Shown here: positions 25,961 through 37,206 of the stretch, one piece after another
How the letters are laid out: the number at the start of each line of letters is the position of its first letter
Numbering within the stretch: the first letter of the stretch is position 1
Origin: Plantago ovata
Lineage: Eukaryota > Streptophyta > Magnoliopsida > Lamiales > Plantaginaceae
Length of the DNA: 64,000 bases
NCBI GenBank assembly: GCA_028274465.1
Contig: CM051456.1
Coordinates: 114,443,397 to 114,507,396, forward strand
Reading direction: 5' to 3'
Made by a program: the position numbers and the translations under genes
Notes under the pieces: model-generated
Databases searched by the model: none
The model's input: the letters and a program-made list of their open reading frames with translations, nothing else
Told to the model about the DNA's origin: nothing

Positions 25961-27094
25961 TGTAACGACTCGACCCACTAATGGGTCGAAGTCCAGCCCA
26001 TTACGCGAGGTTACTCATGGGCGCTCTCCGAAGTGACATGATGGCCCCACAGACCAACACGGATTCTAATCTGCGCACTTTGTCTTCACTCGTGCGCGCA
26101 CCGGGAACTTCTGATGCAGTATGGATTAGAAGTTTTAATATTTTGGGTTTCTTTTCCTTTTCTAGCAAGTAAGGTTTTAGTATTAGAATTTATGTCGTAT
26201 TAGGTTTCTTTTTCTTTTCCAGCAAGTTAGGTTCTAGTATTTAAATACATTGTCAGTCATTATTTTTATTCAGTTATGTTTGATTGATTAATAAAAAAAC
26301 GAGGTTTCCTCACAAATCTGTCAATTTTCAGTATTTTTAGGTAGAATCAACGAACTTTGATAAAATTCGTCAATTCTTTAGTATCCTGCGAAATCAATGA
26401 AGTTTTGATTATCGTTCTTCATTTGCCTGTCCACGCACGCTGCATCAACTTCCTAGTGGGTCACTCATCCTAAAATTGCTCCAAAGCAAGCACGCTTAAC
26501 TCTGAAGTTCTTCCAGGTGGATTACCGAAAAGAAAGGTGCCCCTTATTGGTAAGAATAGCGTTCTCAACCCTTTTTAAGCCTACGAAAATTTGGGGAGTT
26601 ACAATCACCCCTCTTAAATTGCGCAACGTCCTCGTTGCGCGCTGTCCCGAGACCAACCATCCGTGCAGGATTTTAGAGGTGGCCCCTCCAGGCTCAAGAG
26701 GAGGCTCCCACCGTCGATACAGTGTAGCACTTTGTCCCGGATGACACTTAGTTTTTGTAGTTCCGGATAGTCCCGCTCTGATACCACTTGTAACGACCCC
26801 GACACACTAATGGGCCGAGACCCGGCCCAACGGGCCGACGATGTTACTCATGGGCGCTCTCCGGGGTGATATGCAGGCCCCACAGACCAACACGGGTTCT
26901 AATCCGCGCACTTTGTCCTCACTCGTACGCGCACCGGGAACTTCTCAGTGGGTCACCCATCCTAAAATTGCTCCAGAGCAAGCACGCTTAACTCTGAAGT
27001 TCTTCTAGGTGGATTACCGAAAAGAAAGGTGCACCTTGTTGGTATGAGTAGCATTCTCAACCCTTTTTAAGCCTCTGAAATTTGTGGCGTTACA
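25961..27094 (-). mobile_element. Cassandra TRIM retrotransposon (copy 2)
   Basis: Copy of 17482-18615 carried by the segmental duplication, not an independent insertion: the GATTT target duplication, the nested solo LTR and all flanks are the same. It has the same minus-strand primer-binding site and 5S-like LTR stretches. Confidence 0.88.
26112..26447. mobile_element. Solo LTR nested in Cassandra (copy 2)
   Basis: Copy of 17633-17968 with the same TG/CA ends and ACTTC target duplication. Confidence 0.8.
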
Positions 27095-27808
27095 GATTTT
27101 TTACTTTTTACTTTTTCTAAATATTAACGCTCAATTGCGAAATTATGCAACCTCTAACTTCTAACCGTAAAAGTCTAAGTCCAACTCTCAATAACTCCGC
27201 ATCACGAGTATCTTGTGAATAACGCTATGTTATTTTCATTTGAAAACTGATTAATATCAATTATATTCCGTTCAGTTCGGTTATGTTCAAATTCATTCAC
27301 GTTCAGTTCTATTTAAATTTATGGAGTAATTGTTATTTATGTTACAAATAAGTTGAGTTCAGTTATGTTAGATCGATTCAACTTCATTTTGTTATGTTCA
27401 ATTAGCCTAACTAAAATCGTCCTACATATATCAGATTATCAGATTAAGATTAAGTTCAGGACCAACAGTAGGGCAACATATGCTCTCGTCCCTAAAAATT
27501 GTCAAATCAAATCAAGTTGGATGAATGAGAACTTAGTTTCGAAGTACAAATTAATTATCACAATCTAAAACAAACACGTACAACCAGAAAAGAAACTGTG
27601 TAATGATTCTACATGTTCATATGATTAGCTTAAGGACCTTGATAATCTTTACACTGTGCATTTTCCTGTCCAAATTATCAGGGGGGGTTTATACATTATA
27701 TCATCAATAAAACCCCAAAAATTCATGCTAATCTCTAATTGATTACCACAAAATCTCATTTTCTTCAACCATATCATAAACACATCTCTACTCTCAACCA
27801 ATCCATTT

Positions 27809-29197
27809 TCAATAAGTAACCCTTACTCCCTGGTATCTCAAAATCTCCCCAATAAGCTCCCCTTTACCCGACCCGACATACCTACCGCAAATATCACCAT
27901 CCCTAATGAACAAAAACGTTGGCACCTCAACCACGTTCATGTCCTTCAAAAACTGCATACAACTGTCATTCTCATCCCCGTTCATCCTTGCGAACACAAC
28001 TGTATCCGCCATGGACCTGGAGAGCTTCAGCACTGTCGGATACACTTTGACGCACGGTCCACAATGTTTTAGGCCTACGTCCAACACAAGCAGTTTCCCA
28101 TCCGCCTTGTGCTCACCGATCAACTTCTCGACATCCTCCCTATTGTGGAGCTGCACGACAGCTGAGTGGTTGTCGCCGTAGTACAAAACGTCGCCAACAA
28201 ACTGATCCGGACTGATTCCTTCCTCCTCATGAATCTTCTCCATGCTCTTGTAAAAGGTGAAGTGTGGAGCCTATAAACAAGAGTGTTAATTAGTGAGTTA
28301 AAAGTTCTAATCTTCATGGTAGTTCAATTTGTAGAATAATTTGTGTCAGATAGCCTAAATGGATAACACTTGGTTGGCTTATAGTGTGTTTAGTACTAAC
28401 ATGTTTATGTGCAGCATGATAATGTGTTATATACGAAAATATCACCACATAAAATGGATGACACAAGTATAGTACAACAATTAAAACTAAAAATAAGGAG
28501 AGTTTCCCTTTGGCTCCAATCTAACATTTTAATTTTTGTCCTTCAATTATAATATTAGTAGAAATTTTTACACTCAATCACCAATTTTTTTATTGTTTAT
28601 ATTTACTATTTTATCACTAACTTATGTACGATATATTGCTTTTTATTATCTATATTCACAACTTTGTTAGTAATATTTATTAATCGGAGATAAATTAACC
28701 AATTAAAAAGATGATAATGGAATTGAGAAAAAATAGTTGTGCAGGTTGAAAACCTTGTTGACCCTCTCACGCTTACACAAGCTGCGCGTGTCCTCAGATT
28801 CGTCGCCCAAAATGAGTAAAAAGTCCACGTCACTGCAGTTCCGGCTCAGATCGACCATGAAAGGGTATACCCTGTCGTTGTTGAAGCTCTCGCGCGATGC
28901 GTACTCGACCACAACAAGGCGATTCTTCGCGGCGCGTAGAGCTTCGTCGAATTCATCAGCGTTATGGATTTTCTTCACGCGCTCATCCTTTTTGGTTGCT
29001 TGAGGAGCTGCGGTACTGGCTCTCACTGAGAAACTACTATGGCGGTTGTTGGATACTGAGAATTGTAGAAATTGTTTGGATTTTGTTGAGATTGGGTGGA
29101 AATTGGCGGGAAATTGGGGGAAGATTGGGGTTATTTTTGAAGTGGATGTGAGATTGGAGATTGGTTGGGCTAGGAAGTTGGTGATTGTAGCTGCCAT
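27809..29197 (-). CDS. CDSP32: CDSP32, chloroplastic drought-induced thioredoxin-like protein
   Basis: Two exons, 28754-29197 and 27809-28270, with a 483-bp GT-AG intron, give 906 bases (301 aa). Arabidopsis CDSP32 is about 302 aa. The start [10 protein letters not shown] was chosen over an in-frame ATG ten codons upstream because it matches the family's N-terminus. A serine-rich chloroplast transit peptide (about residues 1-65) precedes a first thioredoxin-fold domain without the CxxC pair ([10 protein letters not shown] at the active-site position). The second domain has the active site HCGPC (cysteines near 218 and 221) and ends [17 protein letters not shown]. The protein is a stromal thioredoxin that helps reduce peroxiredoxins and methionine sulfoxide reductases under oxidative stress. 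The boundary of the 8.5 kb duplication (28494) lies in its intron, so its exon 2 belongs to duplication copy 2. Confidence 0.94.
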
Positions 29198-30480
29198 GGA
29201 TGAAATGGAGAAGGTTGATTGGGGCAAGAGTTAGGTTTAGTATAATGGTGTGTTGAAGAGAAGTGCAAGCAATAATAGTAAGTAGTAACATATCCATTTG
29301 TAGATTGAGTGAGATAATAATAACCACATAATTTAAGTCCTTGGAGAGATATTTTATCTAGTAGCATTTGGATATTCTACTTTGATTTTTCTTTTCCTTT
29401 TTCTTTTTTCTTGTCCTGAAAAAAAAGTAAAGAAAAATCACACCTGCATAGATTTTTTAGCTGATGAAGACTTGTTAACTTCTTGTTTCTATGTTAGTAC
29501 CAGATAGACAGACAAAGGTTTATTATTCTTGTACAGATAACACATGAACCTCAACTTTGTGAAAGGGAAACGAAATCAGATTTATTCTCACAGTAGGTTA
29601 GGTTAGGATGTTGTTTTTGTGCACAGGGAAGCCAATCAATTTGCGGATGCGTTATCCAAATATGGAAGTGAAGTGACAGTGTGACACTCTAGCCCGTTGT
29701 GTTGAACTGTTGATCAATCTTTTGTTATGATCAATCCTCGAACATTGATCTTCCTACCACAGACTTGTACCGAGACCAGGGGAGGCAGCTTTTGTACCTT
29801 CTTCAGTTTGTTAATATATGAGTAGACTAGTTGCTATTGTCTGTTTAAAAAAAATGATAGAAACTTAAAAGATAAATATGCAGTTATTTGGAGATTAGGA
29901 TTTGGGGTTGGCTGTAATATGCAGTTTGAGTGCTCAAATTCTACTTGGATTGATGCCATGAAATTTCACAAACTCTGTGGAACTCATTCCAACTATACAT
30001 AGACATAGATCTAAAGTGAATCACTTTCTGGTGTGTTGGATACTATAGGAATATTAGCAACTTGCAACTCTTCAGATTACTCAGTCTGTGCACTGATTAC
30101 TGTCGTATTTCTTGGTCCTTGGTGCAGGCTAATGGTCGACAAGAGGAGCTGACAATTCCTCGTTGTATTTGGAGCTGGGGAAGCTGGGAAATCAATCTTG
30201 CAGCTTATAAATCAAAAGATGCATGTTCATTGTCCACTACTGTTGGACTTTGCAAGCATGATGCGATGTCTGATGATCTATGCTTGTAAATAATTCAACT
30301 GATTGATGTATGGCTAGCATATTTTCGTGTCTGTGACCTGCAGAGTTCATTATTCACCTCTTCTTTGTCTCAAAGGGAAGGTAAGCTTAGCAAACTAGTT
30401 GTGTGATTGCTTATGTTTTACTTCTTGAAGGGAAGGTAAGCATTCCATTTCCATATGTGAATTGCTTCATGATAGCTTTT
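29198..30480. other. CDSP32 upstream region with a LINE scrap
   Basis: The CDSP32 promoter/5' UTR lies next to 29198. At 29616-29684 on the plus strand, 22 codons read like the end of a plant LINE RNase H domain (HREANQFADALSKYG, then a stop), followed by a tail resembling non-LTR element 3' ends. The rest is AT-rich spacer with degenerate segments repeated near 31130-31350. Confidence 0.45.
29616..29684 (+). pseudogene. Non-LTR retrotransposon RNase H remnant
   Basis: The short frame FVHREANQFADALSKYG ends in TGA. REAN..ADALSK is the typical C-terminal motif of RNase H domains in plant LINEs and their relatives. It is a fragment with no reverse transcriptase nearby. Confidence 0.5.
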
Positions 30481-31995
30481 TCTGTTGGAAAGTGAACTAT
30501 TGACATCAAATCTGTTTCCGGGAGAAATTTTTCTTCTTCTCATGAATCAGACCATGATTTTAGTTCAAAATAATGAAGAAACTATTATCTTATTGACTAA
30601 TCCATGCATGCACCTGCAGGAACTCTGAGGACTTGGAGAGTCTCCTGTGCACATTTCTAGCAAGCAGCCTGTACAATTGTCAGTCAACACAGTTCACATC
30701 CAGTGTAAGTTCTAGAAACAGCATCAATCATCCATACTATCTAAACATCATGCACTCGAGTATGTTAATATAGAGTTCAGAAAAATGCATCTTGGCTACT
30801 CGAGTATGTTATTTATACGAGAATATGTTTACGAGTTTAGTTTACACATGTTGCCTCAATTATTTATAGGATGAAACTACTAAACAATTACTCCATACAA
30901 GTAATCCCCTTTAGATTTTTTTAATCCAAATTCCTAACTTTGATCATTGTGTCTACTGGTGATGCTTGTTTTTGTACATATGCATACATCCAGAACTGAC
31001 TAGCATAATAATCTTTGTTCTTTTATTTCGGCCCATGTGTTCAGTTTTTGTGACCACCTTGCACCTCGATTCAATATTATTAGTAATTCCTTATTCACTA
31101 TTGACATCAGCATTCAATATTATAATTTGTTCTTAGACACTATTATTCTTGTACAGACTCAAGTTTGTGAAAGGGAAAAGAAATCAGATTTCTGCTTAAA
31201 TGTAACACTATTATATTGCTTCTCATAGTTGGTATCAACAAACAAATGATATATAGTAGAAGCTTAAAAGACAAATAAATAATTATCCAGAGATCAGGAT
31301 TTGAGGTTGGCTGTAATATGCAGTTTCAGTGCCTAAATTCTACTTGGACCTGCTGAATGGTGCAATCTCCGCAGATTACGCACTCAGAGCAAACAATCGT
31401 TGAAATTTAACTCATAAATTCTTACTCCTCACTAACTGACAGGGTAGCTTCAGAGTGAGTCCAAGCAGCATACCGTTTCCATATGTGAATTATTGACATA
31501 AAATCTGTTCCTGGGAGAAAGTTTTCTTCTCATGAATCAGACCATGATTTTAGTTCAAAACAATGAAGAAAGGCTTAGCTATTTTCTAATCCTTGCACCT
31601 GCAGGAAACTCTGAGGGCTTTGAGAGTACGTCATGTGCACATTTATAGCAAGCAGCGTGTGCAGTGTCAGTCAACCCAGTTGAAATCCAGTGTAAGTTCT
31701 TCGAACAGCGTCAAACATGCATACAATCTAAACATCATGCTCTCGAGTATGTTAATATAGAGTTCAGAAAATTGGAGAATATGTTTGAGTTTAGTTTACG
31801 CATGTTGCCTCAACTATTTATTGGATGAAACTACTAAAACTTACTCCATAGTCCATACAAGTAAATCCCCTTAAGATTTGTATCCAAATTCTTAACTTTG
31901 ATCACTGTATCTACTGGTCCGGATGCTTGTTTTTGTACGTATACAGACATCCAGAACGGACTAGCATAATGATCTGTGTTCTTATTTAGGCTCAG
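30480..31995. repeat. Degenerate direct repeat, two units about 1 kb apart
   Basis: Segments at about 30480-31040 and 31480-31995 match in order. Shared blocks include GAATCAGACCATGATTTTAG, CAATCTAAACATCATGC-type sequence, CTCGAGTATGTTAATATAGA and GATGCTTGTTTTTGTAC. The copies have diverged by many substitutions and indels. A second pair (about 29860-29960 and 31255-31355, GAGGTTGGCTGTAATATGCAG) extends the pattern. No coding content is recognised. Confidence 0.7.
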
Positions 31996-32597
31996 TTTTC
32001 GTTACATTGCACCTCAATTCCTTATGTTCCGATTCAATGTATCCCATTCATGCTGATCTAAGATTGTTAACACACACAGTGAGATGCATCACAAGTTCAC
32101 AACATCATCTGTGACCTTGACACTCTATTATTAGTCATTCCTTAACTATTGACATCAGCATTCAATATTAATATATTATACTTCCTTATGAGTTAATTGC
32201 AAGTTTTTCTGGCCTAGACTTTCTCTTGGCATTTAATAATCTGTTTTGGGGGTGTTTGCGTATCTGACTTTTGGCTTCTGATTGAAATTTTATACTTCAT
32301 AGAATAAGGTAACCAGAATTTCAAGCAGCAACCAGAATTAAGCATCTCCTCATCCATTTGTTGAAGTTGATTTTAAGTGTGAAAGAGCCCCTTCACCTAT
32401 GTCAAACACGACATCTCAGAAAAGTCACCCCTTAATTTGTCATCTGCTCAATCCTGAGCCCCTGATCTTATCCTACACAAGCTATCTTGGCATGAAAAGT
32501 ATGCAATATCTTTAACACTTAATCATGACCTGGACAATGAACATCAGGATTCATGGGAATGGATTAGGACCAACAAGTAACAGAAATGAGATCCAAT
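31996..32597. other. Spacer left of the CACTA element, nothing recognised
   Basis: AT-rich sequence without a convincing gene, ending in the AAT target duplication (32595-32597) of the CACTA element. Confidence 0.4.
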
Positions 32598-32610
32598 CAC
32601 CACAAGAACC

Positions 32611-32950
32611 GGATTATTTACCGACGGATGGTATCCGTCGGTATCTGGGTACCGATCCGTCGGTAACGTCTTACCGACGGATCGGTAACTACTTACCGAC
32701 GGATAAACAGCCCGTCGCTATTTTATCCGTCGGTAAAGCCTTTACCGTCGTTTCTTATTCGTCGCTAAATTTAGCGACGAATAATACCGACGGACTGACG
32801 AATATGGGCGTTGACCAGCCCTTATCCGTCTGACCGACGGATAAATTTATCCGTCGGTGACGTTTACCGACGGATAACGTTATCCGTCGGTATGACCGGT
32901 TGACTTAGTCAACCGGAACTTACCGACGGATAAAGTTATCCGTTGGTATT
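32611..32950. repeat. CACTA left subterminal repeat array (ACCGACGGAT)
   Basis: More than ten copies or near-copies of ACCGACGGAT and its complement ATCCGTCGGT occur here. Several are arranged as palindromes such as ACCGACGGATAA facing TTATCCGTCGGT. The arrangement resembles the subterminal binding regions of En/Spm-type elements. Confidence 0.85.
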
Positions 32951-33163
32951 TTTTTTTTTCTTAAAAATTTTTTTTATTACTTTTCTTGATAATTGTACAA
33001 CAACCTGTTTAATAATATAAATTTACGTACTAAAAATTAAAAATCATTAAATTTGAATTGAAAATAAAATTCAATAAAATTCGATTCTTCAAAATAGAAA
33101 AACGTTTACTACAAATGTAAATGTGAAAGTTTTACTACAAATGCCCAACTAAAATGTAGAAAT

Positions 33164-35094
33164 CTAGGGACGACGACCACTGGAACCCGAAGGAGCATGA
33201 GAACTGCGTTGCAAACCCGCACTCCCCGCCGTACCAGGGCTCCCCTCCCCGGTCTGAAACACAGCTCCCTCTGCGAACGGGTCCATGTCAATGGGATGCT
33301 TCTCCAGAATCTTCTTCAGCACCAAATTCTGCGTCTCCACCTGACACAAGTAATGATCGATGTAGTTAAGAATATGAAAGATAGATTCAAGCAATGTAAA
33401 TGAGCATACAAGTGGTTATACATCTACATGACATATCAACATAATATTAGCATACAAATGAATATACCTGAGACACAAGTGTGTCCTGAATGCTCTTCAT
33501 CCTAGCATTCTCGGCCCTAAGTGCTGCCATCTCCTCAGCCATTCGAGAATCTGTGCTGGAGGTAGAACCGGATGAGCGCTGCAATGATTCAGCTGCAAGA
33601 GAACGTCCCAAGTTCCCTAAGCCATAGATCGACCACTTAGGGCCAGGAGGGTTCACCTCGAGGAAGGCAGCGTTCTCTTCCTCCATCGTAAGTATGTCAC
33701 CCTTCTCTTCCATCTTAACCAAGTAAAAAGCCTCAACCTCCTCCTACAAGCAGTTAAGCAATACATGAGTTGATATATTACAATACATATAGAAACTTTT
33801 TAAAAAGAAATACAGTACAAGTAACTCAAAGTACTCATTTATGTACTTACATTCAGTTTCTTGGCTTTCTTGCATGTCCACTCGCCGTTCTTGAACTTGG
33901 CATTTCTCACCATGGTCAAGTACGACAAGCATCCTTGTCCAGTGAGCCTCTGTTCATTTTGCAAAGTAATAAGTGTCAGTGTTTACAATAAAATTTTAAG
34001 AATATTGAAAGTGACTGGAGTAAAGCACAAGTTAACTTACTGCATTGAGGTCACGAGTGGCCTGAGACTGTGTGCCGAGATGGTGCTTCGAATAGTCCTC
34101 GTCTTCACCGGAGCTGCTTCTGTCCGCCCGTGCTCGATTCTTCTTGTTCTGATCTGCTAGGTCCTCGGCATCCTGTGTCTTCCAGTAAGCCAACCACAGA
34201 GGCCACTCGCTTTCGTGGATGAATCTAGGCCTCACTCGAGACTCCTTAAGGTCGTGGACCTTGTCTCGGTAACAACGAGCACCAACAGTGTTGAAAACAA
34301 ACCAAAGCTCCTTCAATAGCACGTTTGGCAAGTAGTAGTGTTTCTAACCACCAAAACAACCAATTTAGAACGACACAACAATCAATACAACAAGAACAAG
34401 ATCAACGTAAGCACAATGGTGACTAACATATCACCCAAATATAGTGGCTAACATACCACTCACATTGCCCTAAAAAAACAACTAACACATGGTGACTAAC
34501 ATATCACCCAAATATAGTGGCTAACATACCACTCACGTAAATTTAGAATAAAAATAAAACAACGTTTACTAAACATTTAAGATTGTTACAATACCCGCAG
34601 CTCATCGAAGTAGAAGCCAATGACATGGTCAGGCAGCCTTGACCACTTCTCCCCACCACGGTCCTCAGATGGTGTTGGAGCGATGAACCTGGAGTTGATG
34701 ATGTCACCGATCTTCGAATGGGCAGATGCAGGGTAAAACCTATTATGATTGTTAAATACAAATAAGAATGAATAAGCATAATAAAGTATACGTAATATGT
34801 CACAAGTTAAACAATAAACTAAACAACAGAAAAGTGTACTTACGCAGCTTTCCCGTTAGGGAACAGAACAGGCTTCCCCTTATACATGGCACCCAGGGTC
34901 GGCGTCTCGTATGGACAACCATCAGCAGGTAGGTTCGCAAATGGGTCAAACTTAGCCTTCTTCTTCCTAGTTGACGATGAGGAGCTACTCCCCTCCGATA
35001 ATCCAATGATGGGTGGAACTACACCCTGCTCGTACCCTGGGGCTCCAGGAACTCGTAACTCGGGTGGAATGTAGTTGCACCTAGGTTTCGGCAT
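33164..35094 (-). CDS. TNPA-like CACTA accessory protein (plant transposase, Ptta/En/Spm family)
   Basis: Six exons on the minus strand: 34844-35094, 34595-34739, 34041-34343, 33851-33949, 33468-33743, 33164-33340. They sum to 1251 bases (416 aa) with frame kept at all joins. Residues in exon 3 (LLKELWFVFNTVGARCYRDK... and RPRFIHESEWPLWLAYW) and exon 4 (KNGEWTCKKAKKLN) fit the Transposase_24/PF03004 type of domain. A coiled-coil-prone segment (MAEEMAALRAENARMKSIQ) lies in exon 5. Proteins of this type bind the subterminal repeats and assist the transposase. The frame appears open. The start at 35094 is the first ATG after the acceptor; in-frame extension from the upstream DUF4216 exon would hit a stop within a few codons. 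Confidence 0.7.
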
Positions 35095-35231
35095 CTGCAA
35101 ATAAAACAATATCAAGGTTAGTATGATGATATGAAATATGCACGTACAATATAAAGCATTATCAATTAACGTAAATGCACACACAAGGGAATATACATAT
35201 AAATGACATAGCAACATAATTTATTAATTAC

Positions 35232-35758
35232 CAATTAAAGGTTCCTCCAACTCTAACTCTACAAAATGATCCTCGTGCAGGGCAAACTGCCCATCTTTAT
35301 CCTGTATAGGGCGTCGTGCTACATCATCCACTAAATCCGACTGGAACGAGTTGGTTATGGACTCGTCCTTCTCTATATACTCAATCTTGGAACGAGCACG
35401 TATGGGTATCACACCCAACCAATCACCCTTGGCCTTAGACACACCTGGATAGGGAAAGTAGACAGCTTGTGTTGCTTGACTGGCTAACACAAATGGCTCG
35501 TACTTTTTGTACTTCTTCTTCTGGTTGATCTCAACCAAATCATAATCCACATGTGTTCTCGTACCATCTGTAGAAGGGTCGTACCAGTCAACCTCAAATA
35601 GAACTGTACGTTTCAAAGGTACACCTGGATATTCAATACGAACAATCCGTCTAAGGGTACCAAAGAAATCCTGCCCCTCCCCTCCTATATCTGCCCCAAG
35701 CATAGAAACGCCACTGTTGGCAGTTTCTTTGTGCAATGACATGTCATGCGTGTCAAAC
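35232..35758 (-). pseudogene. CACTA transposase (TNPD) tail, DUF4216-like, fragment
   Basis: This is a long exon with GT donor and AG acceptor signals. It encodes a DUF4216-type region (RFDTHDMSLHKETANSGV, FFGTLRRIVRIEYPG, VLFEVDWYDPS, EPFVLASQATQAVYFPYPG). In complete CACTA elements this follows the Transposase_21 domain. Here the upstream 0.9 kb (35759-36790) is low-complexity AT-rich sequence with no catalytic domain, so the transposase gene is internally deleted. Confidence 0.75.
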
Positions 35759-36829
35759 CTAAGTCCATTTAATTATTAAATTCATACATTTTCAATATTC
35801 ATATTTAGAATTGAAATGTAGTTTTAAGGATATTTATATGTCTTATACAGATTTGAAGTTAACATTATAATCATTTTATTATTATGTTATAATCATTTCA
35901 TTTAATTTTACCAACCATCAACAACATCTCTAGACTAGCATCATCAACAACAACCATATGAACATATCTCTAGCCTAACATTATCAACCATATCACCAAT
36001 CAACCATATAACAACATCATCTCTAGCCTAACATCATCAACCTTATCACCAATCAACCAACCATTAACAACATCATCTCTAGCCTAGCATTGTCAACAAC
36101 AACCATATGAACATCATCTCTAACCTAACATCATCATCATATCATCATCTCGAACCCATTTTCACTTTATTTCAAAACCCCCAAATTCAGCTACAAGTCT
36201 CGATTTCCATAAATTACTCTATTTTATCGTATTCAACTACAAAATTAACCTTATATAAGTACATAACCTAGTTATGGAACATTAATTAAATTCGATTAAA
36301 TACAATACTAAAAAAAGCCCTAAATTGATCTAAGTCTCGATTTTAATTAACAAACCCAAATTAACATAATCCAAAACTAACATTCAACTATAACAACTAA
36401 TATCTACTTAATACTAACATACATTTTCATAATTTAAGAAATCCCCAAATTAATAAAATCCCAAAATCGATTCATTACACAATTTTAACAACAATCAACT
36501 ACACATTTAAGCAAAATATACTTGTATCAACTACTATGTAACATACATTTGACAATTTAATCAACAATTGGATAATTCCCAAATTAAAAATCAAAAAAGG
36601 GTTAGAATTCATACCTTTGATTTTGCACAAATTGACCAAAAAAACTTCGAATTGAAGGTTGTTCCTTGTTCCTTGTGCAATAAGTTTCAATTTGCTACCA
36701 AAATGGATGAAAATGGTGGAGTTTTGAAATAGAAAGGGAGATGAGAAGAGAGAAAAACGAGAAGAAGAAGTAAGGAGAGAAGAAACAATGGCGTTTCTGC
36801 ATCTCCGCCGGTCATAAATTTAGAGCTTA
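35759..36829. other. CACTA interior without coding sequence
   Basis: It holds repetitive ATCATCAACC / CTCTAGCCTAACATC tracts (about 35920-36150), then a stretch near 36600-36790 that on the minus strand looks like a promoter/5' leader (CT-rich, with a GT donor near 36613). It is consistent with a large deletion of the transposase exons. Confidence 0.5.
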
Positions 36830-37076
36830 CCGACGGATAAGCGTATCCGTCGGTAAGCTTAATTTTATTTTATTTTTTTTTGATTTAGTTTTGATATTTA
36901 GCGACGGATAAGTTATCCGTCGATAAATACCGACGGATCAGAACCTTTTAGCGACGGATAACGAACAAAGTGGTCAACTTTGCTCGTTATCCGTCATCCG
37001 TCGCTAACGAATCCCGATCCGTCGCTATTTACCGACGGATAAAATCCGTCGTTTTATCCGTCGGTAAAATTCTGAT
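36830..37076. repeat. CACTA right subterminal repeat array
   Basis: Repeated ACCGACGGAT / ATCCGTCGGT and the variant AGCGACGGAT matching the array at 32611-32950. It sits just inside the right terminus TTTTTTGTAGTG. Confidence 0.85.
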
Positions 37077-37206
37077 TTTTTGTAGTGAATGGATAAATTC
37101 CCAAAAGTGTATTTTAATTATGCCAGAACCTAATAGCAACCAAATGTATGTACAAAGTCAGTAACAATAAAAGAACAGTTTAGATAGTACTGTATTATAC
37201 TACAGG

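Larger units (their letters stand above)
20012..28494. repeat. Tandem segmental duplication, copy 2 (8.48 kb)
   Basis: Second copy of 11529-20015 in direct orientation. In the stretches I compared, the only differences were length changes in simple repeats: a T run (8 at about 13676, 7 here), a T run near 16729 versus 25210, and a TA microsatellite near 17043 versus 25525. The copy ends within the CDSP32 intron at 28494. CDSP32 therefore uses this copy's exon 2 together with its unique exon 1. Confidence 0.96.
32598..37087 (-). mobile_element. CACTA (En/Spm) DNA transposon, 4.5 kb, probably non-autonomous
   Basis: The left end is CACCACAAGAACCGG and the right end, inverted, is CACTACAAAAAATCAG. 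They are flanked by the 3-bp duplication AAT (32595-32597 and 37088-37090), as expected for CACTA elements. Dense subterminal arrays of the 10-mer ACCGACGGAT in both orientations occupy about 32611-32950 and 36830-37076, acting as transposase-binding sites in this superfamily. The minus strand carries a TNPA-like gene (33164-35094) and the last exon of the TNPD-type transposase gene (35232-35758). The Transposase_21 catalytic domain is absent, so autonomous movement is unlikely. The right end lies only about 120 bp beyond the stop codon of the gene at 37207-37977. Confidence 0.92.

Noticed and set aside
11529..28494. The 8.5 kb repeats as LTRs of a giant retrotransposon or a transposon pair
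   Set aside because: The copies are directly adjacent, contain host exons, and show no TG/CA ends or target-site duplication.
30130..30289. Frame containing a P-loop-like GAGEAGKS, resembling a G-protein fragment
   Set aside because: The match is very short, no other G-box motif follows, and the frame is soon interrupted. Chance similarity is likely.
32611..32950. Short regularly repeated motif resembling a CRISPR-like or satellite array
   Set aside because: The repeats occur in both orientations with irregular spacing, directly inside CACTA termini that match at the other end of the element.
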